This document shows positions 43,556-54,235 of a stretch of 64,000 bases of DNA, in pieces. The stretch is from Atopobiaceae bacterium (GTDB lineage Bacteria; Actinomycetota; Coriobacteriia; Coriobacteriales; Atopobiaceae). The first letter of the stretch is position 1. Each line of letters opens with the position of its first letter. The notes below the pieces were generated by a model. It saw only the letters and a program-made list of their open reading frames with translations. It did no database searches and was not told the origin of the DNA. Where the stretch lies: positions 62,001 through 126,000 of the forward strand of contig JAKVON010000006.1 in assembly GCA_022482785.1 (NCBI GenBank), in the 5' to 3' direction. The position numbers were made by a program, and so were the translations under genes.

Positions 43556-44530
43556 TCATCGGCGTCGGGCCTCCCCTTCCGACTCGACCCTGCCCGTGCG
43601 CAGACCCTTTCCCATAACGATACCGCTTGGGAGGCTCTGCGCGAGGTAGGCCGACGTCGGAGAGTAGCGTCCGTCGGGAAGGCGGCAGACCTTCCCCTTG
43701 GCCTCGAGCTCGGAGAGCGTGCGGATGGTGGTGAGCAGCTCCGTGCCGAGGCGCCAGGCGAGCTCCTCCGGACGTGACGGCGAGGCGACCAGGGCGAGGA
43801 TCGTCGCGTTCTGCTCGAGGTCGCCCGCTCCCGAGAGGGTGGCCCTCGTCAGGCCATAGTTCATCGAAATGACGACGTCGAGGCTCTCCTCGCCCGCTAT
43901 GATCCCCGCCCCCTGCTCTATGAGGCCGTTCGTGCCCGTGGAGTTGGGCGAGAAGATCGAGCCGGGTGCGCAGAAGACGCTCCTTTGGAGCTGCACGGCT
44001 GCCGTGGCCGTGCTGAACGTTCCCGACCGCCGGCTCGCCTCCGCGATGAGCAGCACCTTTCCGAGGGCCGCAATCACGGCGTTGCGCCTGAGGAAGGTAT
44101 ACCTCATGGGAGGCGCGCCCCATCTCTCGATCGAGACGACGCAGCCTCCCTGGGAGACGGCCCGCTCGAACACGTCTCGAGACGCGGAGGGGTACACCTC
44201 GTCAGCGCCGCAGCCCGCCACCACGATGGTGCGGCCCCCGGCGCCGAGTGCCGCCCGGGCGGCCGCGCTGTCGCAGCCTATGGCTCCCCCCGACACGACG
44301 GTGAGCCCGCATTCGGCCGATATCCTCCCGCACATCTCTGAGACGGCCAGCCCGTAGGGGGTCGCCCTCCTCGCGCCGATGATCGAGATGAGCGGGTCTC
44401 CAAGGCAGTCGGCGTTGCCTAGGACGTGGAGCCTTTCCGGTGGGCCGTCCTTGGAGTCGAGGTCCTCGAGGGCCTGCGGATACAGCGGGTCCTCCCGGGC
44501 TATCTCACGGCGATTCGCTTCCGCGGGCAT
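43556..44530 (-). CDS. dprA: DNA-processing protein DprA/Smf
   Basis: The 324-residue protein loads RecA on incoming single-stranded DNA in competent relatives. The Rossmann-like core shows IIGARRATPYG, VVSGGAIGCDSAAARAAL, GCGADEVYP and GTFSTATAAVQLQR. A C-terminal winged-helix-like region (about 250-324) follows. ATG 44530 has AAGGGG 8 bases upstream, and comM ends just before it. Confidence 0.9.
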   Translation of the reverse strand: MPAEANRREIAREDPLYPQALEDLDSKDGPPERLHVLGNADCLGDPLISIIGARRATPYGLAVSEMCGRISAECGLTVVSGGAIGCDSAAARAALGAGGRTIVVAGCGADEVYPSASRDVFERAVSQGGCVVSIERWGAPPMRYTFLRRNAVIAALGKVLLIAEASRRSGTFSTATAAVQLQRSVFCAPGSIFSPNSTGTNGLIEQGAGIIAGEESLDVVISMNYGLTRATLSGAGDLEQNATILALVASPSRPEELAWRLGTELLTTIRTLSELEAKGKVCRLPDGRYSPTSAYLAQSLPSGIVMGKGLRTGRVESEGEARRR

Positions 44531-44535
44531 GCGCG

Positions 44536-46014
44536 TCACCCCTTCACCTTGGGCCTGAACAGGCAGGCCTCTGCTATGTCCTGGACCGAGACGTCCTCGC
44601 GCCGGTCTATGTCGGCGATCGTCCGGGCGACCCTGAGGACGCGGTCGATGCCCCTCCCCGTCAGCGCGAGCCCCTCGGCCATCTCCGAGAAGTGCGCCTC
44701 GACCTCGGGCGGGAGGCGGACGTCCTCTCCCTCGCGCGCCTCCCTCCAGGACGCGAACTCGACGCCCGCCCGCACGAGCTCGCCCAGCGCGGCCGTGGAC
44801 GACCCCTCCTGCCCCTCTATCACCTTGCGGGCGACGGGGCGTGCGACGTCGACGTGCAGGTCGATCCTGTCCTTGAGGGGGCCTCCGAGCCTGCCCTGGT
44901 AGGCGCTGACGCGTCCGGGCGGGCAGGTGCATTGGTGGCATGGGTCACCGAGGTAGCCGCAGGGACAGGGGTTCGCGGCGGCGACGAGCTGGAAGTCGCA
45001 GGGAAACCGGTAGACCCCGTCGACGCGAACGATCCTCACCTCCTTGTCCTCGAGGGGCTGCCGCAGCGACTGGAGCGCGTTCGTCGCGAACTCCGGGAGC
45101 TCGTCCAGGAACAGGACGCCCTTGTCGGCGAGGGACACCTCCCCCGGCATGACGGGACGCCCTCCCCCGACGAGGCCGCCCATCGAGAGCGAGTGATGGG
45201 GCGCCCTGAAGGGCCTGACGCCGCGCGCGATGTCGGCGGTCGGCTCGCCGGCGATCGAGTGGACGAGCATGGCCTCGAGGCGGTCCTCGTCGCCGAGCGG
45301 GGGCAGGATGGTGGGAAGGCGACGCGCCAGCATCGTCTTGCCGCATCCGGGCGGGCCCACCATGAGGATGCCGTGGTGCCCCGTGGCGGCGATCGTCAAG
45401 GCCCTCTTGGCGAGCTCCTGGTCGACGACGTCCGAGAAGTCTGGCATGGCTCCCTGCTCCCCTCTGCCTGGAGGCTCGGGGGGCGGAGGCACCCTCGGCC
45501 TCGAGGCGAGATGTCGAATTCCTGCCTTGAGCTGTGAGATCGAGGTGATCTCTATGGGGTCGTCGCCGAAGGCGCCCCTGCGTCGACGATGTCCGCCGAG
45601 GTCACCAACGTGAGCCCGAGCCTGTGCGCGAGGAGGGACAGCGCGACCGCCCCCCTCGTGCGGCAGACGCTCCCGTCGAGGGCGAGCTCGCCTGCGACGA
45701 GGCACCGCTCCAGCCCCTCGCGGGGGACCTGGCCGGTGGCCACGAGTATGCCGACGGCGATCGGCAGATCGAAGGCCGGTCCCGGTCTTCTTGAGCTCGC
45801 TTGGGGCCAGGTTGACCGTGACGCTCAGGCGGGGGATCGAGAAGCCGCAGGACCTGAGGGCGCTCCTCACGCGCGACCTGGCCTCGAGGACGGCGGCGTC
45901 GGGCATCCCGACGATGCTGATGCCCGGGATGCCGCCGGCCAGCTCGACCTCCACATCGACCGGTATCGCCTCGACCCCGCGCACGGTCGCGGAGGTGACC
46001 GAGATGTTGCCCAT
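44536..46014 (-). CDS. comM: ComM/YifB-family Mg-chelatase-like AAA+ ATPase, two frameshifts
   Basis: The corrected length is 492 residues. The N-terminal Lon-like domain (GIPGISIVGMPDAAVLEARS) runs to KKTGTG. An extra C/G at 45774-45777 moves FDLPIAVGILVATG into another frame, and one missing G near 45575-45578 returns it before FGDDPIEITS. The AAA+ core (GPPGCGKT, LFLDELPEF), a cysteine-rich CPCGYLGDPCHQC loop and a C-terminal helical domain follow intact. ComM is a helicase promoting branch migration during natural transformation, and dprA is adjacent. Confidence 0.87.
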   Translation of the reverse strand: MGNISVTSATVRGVEAIPVDVEVELAGGIPGISIVGMPDAAVLEARSRVRSALRSCGFSIPRLSVTVNLAPSELKKTGTGLRSADRRRHTRGHRPGPPRGAGAVPRRRRARPRRERLPHEGGGRAVPPRAQARAHVGDLGGHRRRRGAFGDDPIEITSISQLKAGIRHLASRPRVPPPPEPPGRGEQGAMPDFSDVVDQELAKRALTIAATGHHGILMVGPPGCGKTMLARRLPTILPPLGDEDRLEAMLVHSIAGEPTADIARGVRPFRAPHHSLSMGGLVGGGRPVMPGEVSLADKGVLFLDELPEFATNALQSLRQPLEDKEVRIVRVDGVYRFPCDFQLVAAANPCPCGYLGDPCHQCTCPPGRVSAYQGRLGGPLKDRIDLHVDVARPVARKVIEGQEGSSTAALGELVRAGVEFASWREAREGEDVRLPPEVEAHFSEMAEGLALTGRGIDRVLRVARTIADIDRREDVSVQDIAEACLFRPKVKG

Positions 46015-46018
46015 GCGA

Positions 46019-46577
46019 TCAGTCGTCCCACTGGAACGCGCCGAGGAGGTGGCGCAGCCGCGCCTGCCTCTCCCCCACGATGTTCACGGCGATCACGTCG
46101 AATCGGAATGGACGAGACGTCATAGTGCTCGGCGAGGTAGAAGAGGGCGAGGCGACGGTAGCGGCGCTGCTTCCTCTTGTCGACGGCGAGCTCGGGCATG
46201 GAGTCGCGGTCCTCGCCCAGGCACAGCCTCGTCTTGACCTCCACGAGGACGATGCCGTCGTCGCCCTCGGCGATGATGTCGACCTCTCCCCCGCGGCAGC
46301 GCCAGTTGCGCTCGAGGATGCCATAGCCTCGCTTCTCGAGATAGCTCGCGGCGAGCCGTTCCCCCTCGAGCCCGACCTCGCGCGAGGTGTACTCGCTCAC
46401 CGGCTTCGACTCGAAGTCGTAGCGATGGTCGTCGTAGCGCTCCTCGCGCTCGGCCTCCAGAACGTCCTGCGTGGGCCCCTCCTCGGCCTCCCCCCTCTCG
46501 CCGTCGCCAGTGCCTTGGGGCTACCCAAGTGCCTCGACGACGTTTTCCGCATCCTGCTCGAGCACGCTTTCTTCCAT
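46019..46577 (-). CDS. YraN/UPF0102 nuclease-fold protein, frameshift and in-frame TAG in N-terminal extension
   Basis: The core starts at EVGLEGERLAASYLEKRG and shows the PD-(D/E)xK pattern GEVDIIAEGDDG and LVEVKTR. One extra C/G at 46105-46106 separates HYDVSSI from RFDVIAVNIVGERQARL; removal gives a normal end. The best start is ATG 46577, with GGAGGAGG just upstream. It encodes 18 residues, then TAG at 46521-46523, then the same frame runs on through an acidic segment into the core. GTG 46400 would give the core alone but lacks a ribosome site. It may act in DNA processing with comM and dprA. Confidence 0.7.
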
Positions 46578-46742
46578 GCAGCCTCCTCCGGTTGGTGTGG
46601 GACCAGAGGATGCCCTGCCGTTCCGACAGAATCAGACGCTCGATTTACATATACGCGCTGGAATCAAACGGATTCGGCATCGCCGCGAGAGGAGGCGAGG
46701 TAGCAAGGTAAATAAAAGATGGAATTTAAAGGAGGATTGCCG

Positions 46743-47523
46743 CTAACGTGCGGATTTATCCACGAAATGCTCACAGAAGGTCGCCCTATGGAGCTCGCTG
46801 AGCCCCTTCTTACGAATCGCAGCGATGTGCTCCGGAGAGGCGTATCCCTTCGACTCGGCAAGGTGATAGCCGGGATAGCTCGCGTCGAGGCCCACCATGA
46901 GCGCGTCGCGCGAGACCTTCGCGACGATCGACGCCGCCGCTATGCACGCGATCCGGGAGTCGCCCCTTGACGATGCACCGCTCCGCGGGATGCACATGGA
47001 CGGGATTGCCGTCGATGAGGACGGCGTCAGGGTCCACGTGCGAGTCCTCGATGGCCATGCGCATGGCCATGCGCAGGCACTGCCCCATGCCGAGAGCATC
47101 GATGGACTCGGGCTCGACATAGGCTATGCCGATTGCCAAGGCGAGCTCCGCTATGCGCGTCGCGAGCTCCTCCCGGCGCTTCGGGCTGAGCCTCTTGGAG
47201 TCGTTCACGCCCCAGACGAATGGGCTTCTGGGCAGGGCGACGGCGGCCACGCAGAGCGGTCCGGCGACCGCCCCGCGACCGACCTCGTCGATCCCGAGCA
47301 CGAGCCCGTCCCCGCCGAGGCGCGACTGGAGCGCGTACATCGACTCGACGCGCCTGCGCTCCGCCCCCTCGCGCGCCTGGCGACGGCGGGCGGCCGCGAC
47401 GGCAGCCTTCACCTGTGCCCGACCGTCTCCTGCGGACGCCTCGCACAGCGCGTCGATGTCCTCGAAGGGCGCGTGCGCGAGGCGCCTCGCGACGTCCGCC
47501 GCCCTCTCTGCGCCTTCGTCCAA
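46743..47523 (-). CDS. rnhB: Ribonuclease HII, one frameshift
   Basis: It removes ribonucleotides from DNA. The N-terminal helical extension (about 1-65) resembles Bacillus RnhB. GIDEVGRGAVAGPL holds catalytic residues, and DSKRLSPKRREEL and LIDGNPVHV follow. One extra G at 46963-46966 interrupts IVKG and DSRIACIAAASIVAKVSRD; removing it gives 259 residues ending KSAR. TTG 47523 is chosen because AGGGGGG lies about 8 bases upstream. It follows rplS, a conserved linkage. Confidence 0.85.
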
Positions 47524-47547
47524 AGCGGATGCCCCCCTGGGTAAGAG

Positions 47548-47574
47548 TCGGGGCCACCCAATGGGCGGCCCCGA
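47548..47574 (-). terminator. Hairpin after rplS
   Basis: A near-perfect stem TCGGGGCC.CCCA/TGGG.GGCCCCGA (one mismatch) lies between rplS and rnhB. No T-run follows, so it may act as an attenuator or RNA-stability element rather than a full stop. Confidence 0.55.
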
Positions 47575-47597
47575 AGACAACGGTATGAGAAGAGTCC

Positions 47598-47942
47598 CTA
47601 GACCCTCTTCTCGCGAAGGCGGGCGGCCTTGCCGACGCGGTCGCGGAGGTAGTAGAGCTTGGCCCTGTTGGCGACGCCGTGGCGAACGACCTCGAGCTTG
47701 GCGATCTTGGGGCTATGGAGCGGGAAGGTACGCTCGACGCCCACGCCGAAGCTCACCTTGCGGACCGTGAAGGTCTCGCGGGAGGAGCCGCCGGAGAGGC
47801 GGATGACGTCACCCTGGAAGACCTGGATGCGCTCGCGGTCGCCCTCCTTGATGCGATAGTGAACCTTGACGTTGTCGCCGATGCTGACCTGGGGGATGTC
47901 CTCCCTGATCTGCTGACGCTCGATGGCGCGAATGTAGTCCAT
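47598..47942 (-). CDS. rplS: 50S ribosomal protein L19
   Basis: The 114-residue protein lies at the 30S-50S interface. Characteristic segments are [50 protein letters not shown] and [19 protein letters not shown]. It has its own promoter and is separated from the rpsP-trmD group by about 10 kb here. Confidence 0.97.
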   Translation of the reverse strand: MDYIRAIERQQIREDIPQVSIGDNVKVHYRIKEGDRERIQVFQGDVIRLSGGSSRETFTVRKVSFGVGVERTFPLHSPKIAKLEVVRHGVANRAKLYYLRDRVGKAARLREKRV

Positions 47943-48015
47943 GGTTTTCCTCGTTTCCTACGCTAGAGGTGCCGACGACCATGCGAGCGGCACATAGGTT
48001 TGCACACAAGAGCGA

Positions 48016-48044
48016 AGTATACGGCAGCGAGGCGTTCGAGGCAA
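48016..48044 (-). promoter_or_regulatory. rplS promoter
   Basis: TTGCCT (-35) and TATACT (-10) are separated by exactly 17 bases on the minus strand. The predicted start is about 65 bases before the L19 ATG. Confidence 0.75.
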
Positions 48045-48090
48045 GGAAGCGGAGGGAAGGCACCACAGCTTGGCCATATCGAGAAGGGGG

Positions 48091-49080
48091 CTAGACGCAG
48101 AAGCCCACGACGACGCCGGCCGACGATTCGGGCGCCGCGTAGCCATGCGGGAAGCCGCTGTCGAGGACCGTGTAGAACCAACGGGACTCGAGGCCCTGAT
48201 AGACGAACTGGAAGGCGGTCCGATACCACCAGGCGGTCCTCTTTCCCGCGAAGGCACGTGCCAACGTGCCCGTCGGGTCGGAGGTCGAGCTGACCTTCTT
48301 CTGGGAGAACAGCCGGTACTGGCTTCCCTCGGCGTTCGTCACGTCGTCGAGGTAGGCGAAGTCCGAGCCGTACTCGGTCTTGAACCAGTCGATGTTGCCG
48401 GCCGTCTCGTGGGCGGAGAGCAGCCAGAGCCTGTCCGAGGTGAGCGAGATGGCGGAGGTGTCGCGCGCGGAGCCCACGTTGTTCGAGGCCTTGTCCACCG
48501 CGACGACGCTCCCGGCAAGGTCGGAGGGCAGGAGCGCCATGCCATCCGCGGCCAGCCAGGCGCGCATCTCGGAGGCCTCCCATCCCCCCTCGACGCCACC
48601 TCCCGAGTTCATGGGCCGAGAGGCGATGGCGCTGGTCGTCACGAAGGTGAGGCCAGCCTTCCCGGTGCCGTCCGACTTGTCGTCGTGACGGATTCCCACG
48701 ATTTGCGCACCCGACTGGGTCCCATCGGAAAGCGTCATGGACTTCGCGTCGCCCGGAAGCGAGCCGTCCGAGTTGGCGAGATGGTACGTGGACGCGATGG
48801 AGAGCGCGGTCGCGTCATCCGGGGCAGCCTCTATCTGCGAGGCGATCTGCGCTATCTCCGCCCAGGAGTAGTCGTCGAGCTCGGAGCGAACCTGGAGGCC
48901 CGCGGACGTGCCCGTCGTGGGGCCGGCGGCGGACGAGGAGCTCTTCGCCGGGTTGGGAAGGCGTCCCGTCAGCGCGAGGAAGAGGACGGCGGCGCAGGCG
49001 CCGAGGAACACGACGGCGATCGCCAGGCGCGCGGCACCTCCCCGCGAGTCGCGTGCGCCTCTGCCCTGCGTCCTGTCCAT
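48091..49080 (-). CDS. Membrane-anchored extracytoplasmic protein with DUF6273-like domain
   Basis: The 329-residue protein has a basic N-terminus, one membrane segment (about 19-39) and a Ser/Thr-rich spacer. An extracellular domain follows with GGWEASEMRAWLAADGMALLP, SLTSDRLWLLSAHE and WWYRTA, resembling the DUF6273 fold common on surfaces of gut bacteria. Function is unknown, perhaps ligand binding. ATG 49080 has GGGGGAG 5 bases upstream. It has no evident operon partner, lying between the L19 promoter and dgt. Confidence 0.65.
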   Translation of the reverse strand: MDRTQGRGARDSRGGAARLAIAVVFLGACAAVLFLALTGRLPNPAKSSSSAAGPTTGTSAGLQVRSELDDYSWAEIAQIASQIEAAPDDATALSIASTYHLANSDGSLPGDAKSMTLSDGTQSGAQIVGIRHDDKSDGTGKAGLTFVTTSAIASRPMNSGGGVEGGWEASEMRAWLAADGMALLPSDLAGSVVAVDKASNNVGSARDTSAISLTSDRLWLLSAHETAGNIDWFKTEYGSDFAYLDDVTNAEGSQYRLFSQKKVSSTSDPTGTLARAFAGKRTAWWYRTAFQFVYQGLESRWFYTVLDSGFPHGYAAPESSAGVVVGFCV

Positions 49081-49108
49081 GCCAGCTCCCCCTTCGCCTC
49101 GTCTGCCC

Positions 49109-50173
49109 TCAGAGATGGAGCTGGGCCTCCTGGTCGTCCCCGCGCCATGCGCGGGGGACCTTGAGCTGCTCGTAGGTTCTGATCGCATAGCGGTCGGTCA
49201 TGCTCGAGACGAGGTCTGCGACCTGGCGGTCGGGGTGGTCTGCGGCATGCAGGCGGTACTCCTCCGGGACCTCGTCCATGTGGGTGATGTAATGGTCGAA
49301 GAGCTCGCCGATCATGCGGTTCGCCTTGGGCTCCTCGAACTTGGCGTCGCTCTGGGCGTAGACGCGCTCGAAGAGGAACGAGCGCATCGACATCATGGCG
49401 TCCCATACCTCGTCGGACATGCGGATGTCGCCCGCGCGAGAGCTCGCATCGACGAGGTCGCGGACCATCGTGGAGATCCTCTGCGATGCCGTCGCGCCGA
49501 GGACGGACCGCGGCCCCTCGGGCAGGTCGCCCTCGGTCAGGATGCAGGCCCTCTCGGCGTCGTCGATGTCGTGCGTGACGTAAGCGATGCGGTCTGCCAC
49601 CGAGACGACGCGCCCCTCGAGGGTGCGCGCGCGGCCCGAGCCGGTGTGGTTCAGGATCCCGTCCGTCGTCTCGAGCGTGAGGTTGAGGCCCCTCCCGTCC
49701 TTCTCGAGCTTCTCGACGATTCGCACCGACTGGACGTTGTGGCGGTAGAGCAGCCTCGCGTCCGCGGAGTCGGGATCGAGCCCGCGGTAGCGCGCCATCG
49801 CCCGGGAGAGGGCGTCCTCGCCGGTATGCCCGAACGGCGTGTGCCCGAGGTCGTGCCCGAGCGCTATGGCCTCGGCGAGGTCCTCGTTGAGGCGGAGCGA
49901 GCGCGCGATGTCGACGGCTATCTGCGTCACCTCGAGCGTGTGGATGAGCCTCGTGCGGTAGTGGTCCCCTTCCGGGGCGAGGAAGACCTGCGTCTTGTGC
50001 GCGAGGCGACGGAAGCTCTTGGAGTGCAGGATGCGGTCGCGGTCGCGCTGGTAGCAGGTTCTCAGGGGGTCGGGCTCCTCTGGCCGCAGCCGGCCGGAGG
50101 ACTGGTCGGCATAGGCGGCATAGGGACCGAGCCGCCTATGCTCGTCGGCCTCGAAGCTCTCTCGTGTCAGCAT
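49109..50173 (-). CDS. dgt: Deoxyguanosinetriphosphate triphosphohydrolase-like HD protein
   Basis: The 354-residue protein contains the HD metal motif set: FRRLAHKTQVF, RTRLIHTLEVTQIA and LGHDLGHTPFGHTGE. Relatives hydrolyse dNTPs to nucleosides and tripolyphosphate. ATG 50173 is chosen as the nearest start to the conserved region, but its ribosome site is weak and earlier GTG or TTG starts are possible. Confidence 0.88.
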   Translation of the reverse strand: MLTRESFEADEHRRLGPYAAYADQSSGRLRPEEPDPLRTCYQRDRDRILHSKSFRRLAHKTQVFLAPEGDHYRTRLIHTLEVTQIAVDIARSLRLNEDLAEAIALGHDLGHTPFGHTGEDALSRAMARYRGLDPDSADARLLYRHNVQSVRIVEKLEKDGRGLNLTLETTDGILNHTGSGRARTLEGRVVSVADRIAYVTHDIDDAERACILTEGDLPEGPRSVLGATASQRISTMVRDLVDASSRAGDIRMSDEVWDAMMSMRSFLFERVYAQSDAKFEEPKANRMIGELFDHYITHMDEVPEEYRLHAADHPDRQVADLVSSMTDRYAIRTYEQLKVPRAWRGDDQEAQLHL

Positions 50174-50253
50174 GTCCAAAGGCAAGGCGGCCCCCCCATC
50201 CACAGAGAGGATACTACTCGCTTCCGCGCATGGCCGGCTCGGGCGCATGCAAA

Positions 50254-50281
50254 TGGGGAGGGCCCTTGCGGACCCTCCCCA
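50254..50281 (-). terminator. Terminator after ppdK
   Basis: A 12-bp stem (TGGGGAGGGTCC/GGGCCCTCCCCA, one G-T pair) with a GCAA tetraloop is followed by TTTGC on the minus strand, 28 bases after the ppdK stop. Confidence 0.75.
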
Positions 50282-50309
50282 GGAGATGCCAGATGCCAGG
50301 GGACGAAGG

Positions 50310-53069
<2,760 letters not shown>

Positions 53070-53265
53070 GCTACTCCCTCGTTCGTATCGAGCGCGATGT
53101 CTCGCGCGTTTGACGACAACTCTCGGCATGCGTCGAATGCACACCGTCTGGCATTCTGTCCGATAAGGCTGAAGATTTCCAGCACTTCGCGGCTGAAGCG
53201 AAAGGTTGGTCCGTTAGCGGCCTCTTTTTTGTAGCCTTCGTGAAGCGCGCGGCGGAAGCCCTCCC
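53070..53265 (-). other. 196-base gap between the PPDK regulator gene and ppdK
   Basis: No gene is seen. The minus strand contains a small dyad (TTCGC-7-GCGAA around 53184-53200) and two copies of CTTCAGCC 24 bases apart. No clear promoter or terminator could be assigned, so transcription may continue from the regulator gene. Confidence 0.4.
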
Positions 53266-54150
53266 CTATGCGCCCTTGGCGGCGTTCCGCGCCTTCTCGA
53301 TCGCGTCGATGTGCTCCATGATCTCGTTGGCGGTCGCCTCGAGGGCCTTGTGGTCCGTGTGGACGACGATGCACCCGAGGTGCTTCATGAGGGCGCGGGC
53401 CTCCGCGAGCTCGATGTTGATCTCCGCGGGGTCGGCGTAGGAGCCGGCGACGGCGAGCGCCTCGTCGGAGAAGCGCTGCTGGCGAATCTGCGTGAGGACG
53501 TCGATGGTGGAGACGAGGCCGAAGATGCGCGAGGGGTCGACGTCCTCGAGCTCCTTGGGCGGGTTCACGCCGGGGGCGAGGGGAACGTTGGCCACCTTGT
53601 AGCCCTTGGAGCCGAGGTACATCGAGAGCGGCGTCTTCGAGGTGCGCGAGACGCCGATGAGGACGAGGTCCGCATCGGCGAGATCCTGGGGGTTGCGCCC
53701 GTCGTCGTGCTCGACGGAGTACTCCATGGCCTCGATGAGCTTGAAGTAATGGCCGTCGGTCTTGTGGATGACGCCCGGGATGTTCTTGGGGTCGTCGCCC
53801 GTGAGAGTCGAGATGACGCTGATGGCCGGCCCCATGAGGTCGATGGAGGGAATGCCGCGGGAGTCGAGCTCGCGACGGACCTCGTCGCGCAGCTCGTGAT
53901 CGACGATCGTATGGAAGACGGCGGTGGGATGCTCCTCGAGCTCGGACTCGCGCTTGTCGAAGTACTCGCGGACCTGCTCGGCGCTCGAGACGTTGCCGAG
54001 GCGCTTCACCTTGACGGCGTTGTCGGCGAACTGGCCTGCGGCTGCCGCGACGACGCCCGTCGCCGTGTTGCCGAGGGAGTCCGAGATGACATGGATGATA
54101 GGCACGTCAGGTGCATAGCTCACATCAAGATTGTCGAAGGAACCCTTCAC
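53266..54150 (-). CDS. PPDK regulatory kinase/pyrophosphorylase (DUF299)
   Basis: The 294-residue bifunctional protein inactivates PPDK by ADP-dependent threonine phosphorylation and reactivates it by Pi-dependent dephosphorylation. IHVISDSLGNTA starts the domain. The nucleotide loop is GVSRTSKTPLSMYL (about 168), followed by GYKVANVPLAPGV. It starts with GTG after an AGGAGGAGG ribosome site. Location directly upstream of ppdK supports the pairing. Confidence 0.93.
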   Translation of the reverse strand: MKGSFDNLDVSYAPDVPIIHVISDSLGNTATGVVAAAAGQFADNAVKVKRLGNVSSAEQVREYFDKRESELEEHPTAVFHTIVDHELRDEVRRELDSRGIPSIDLMGPAISVISTLTGDDPKNIPGVIHKTDGHYFKLIEAMEYSVEHDDGRNPQDLADADLVLIGVSRTSKTPLSMYLGSKGYKVANVPLAPGVNPPKELEDVDPSRIFGLVSTIDVLTQIRQQRFSDEALAVAGSYADPAEINIELAEARALMKHLGCIVVHTDHKALEATANEIMEHIDAIEKARNAAKGA

Positions 54151-54235
54151 GACACCCTCCTCCTGTGAGTGCGGGCCTGTGACCGACCCGCATCAGATAG
54201 TGTTTTGCCCTGAGGCGATGATACAACATGTAGAG

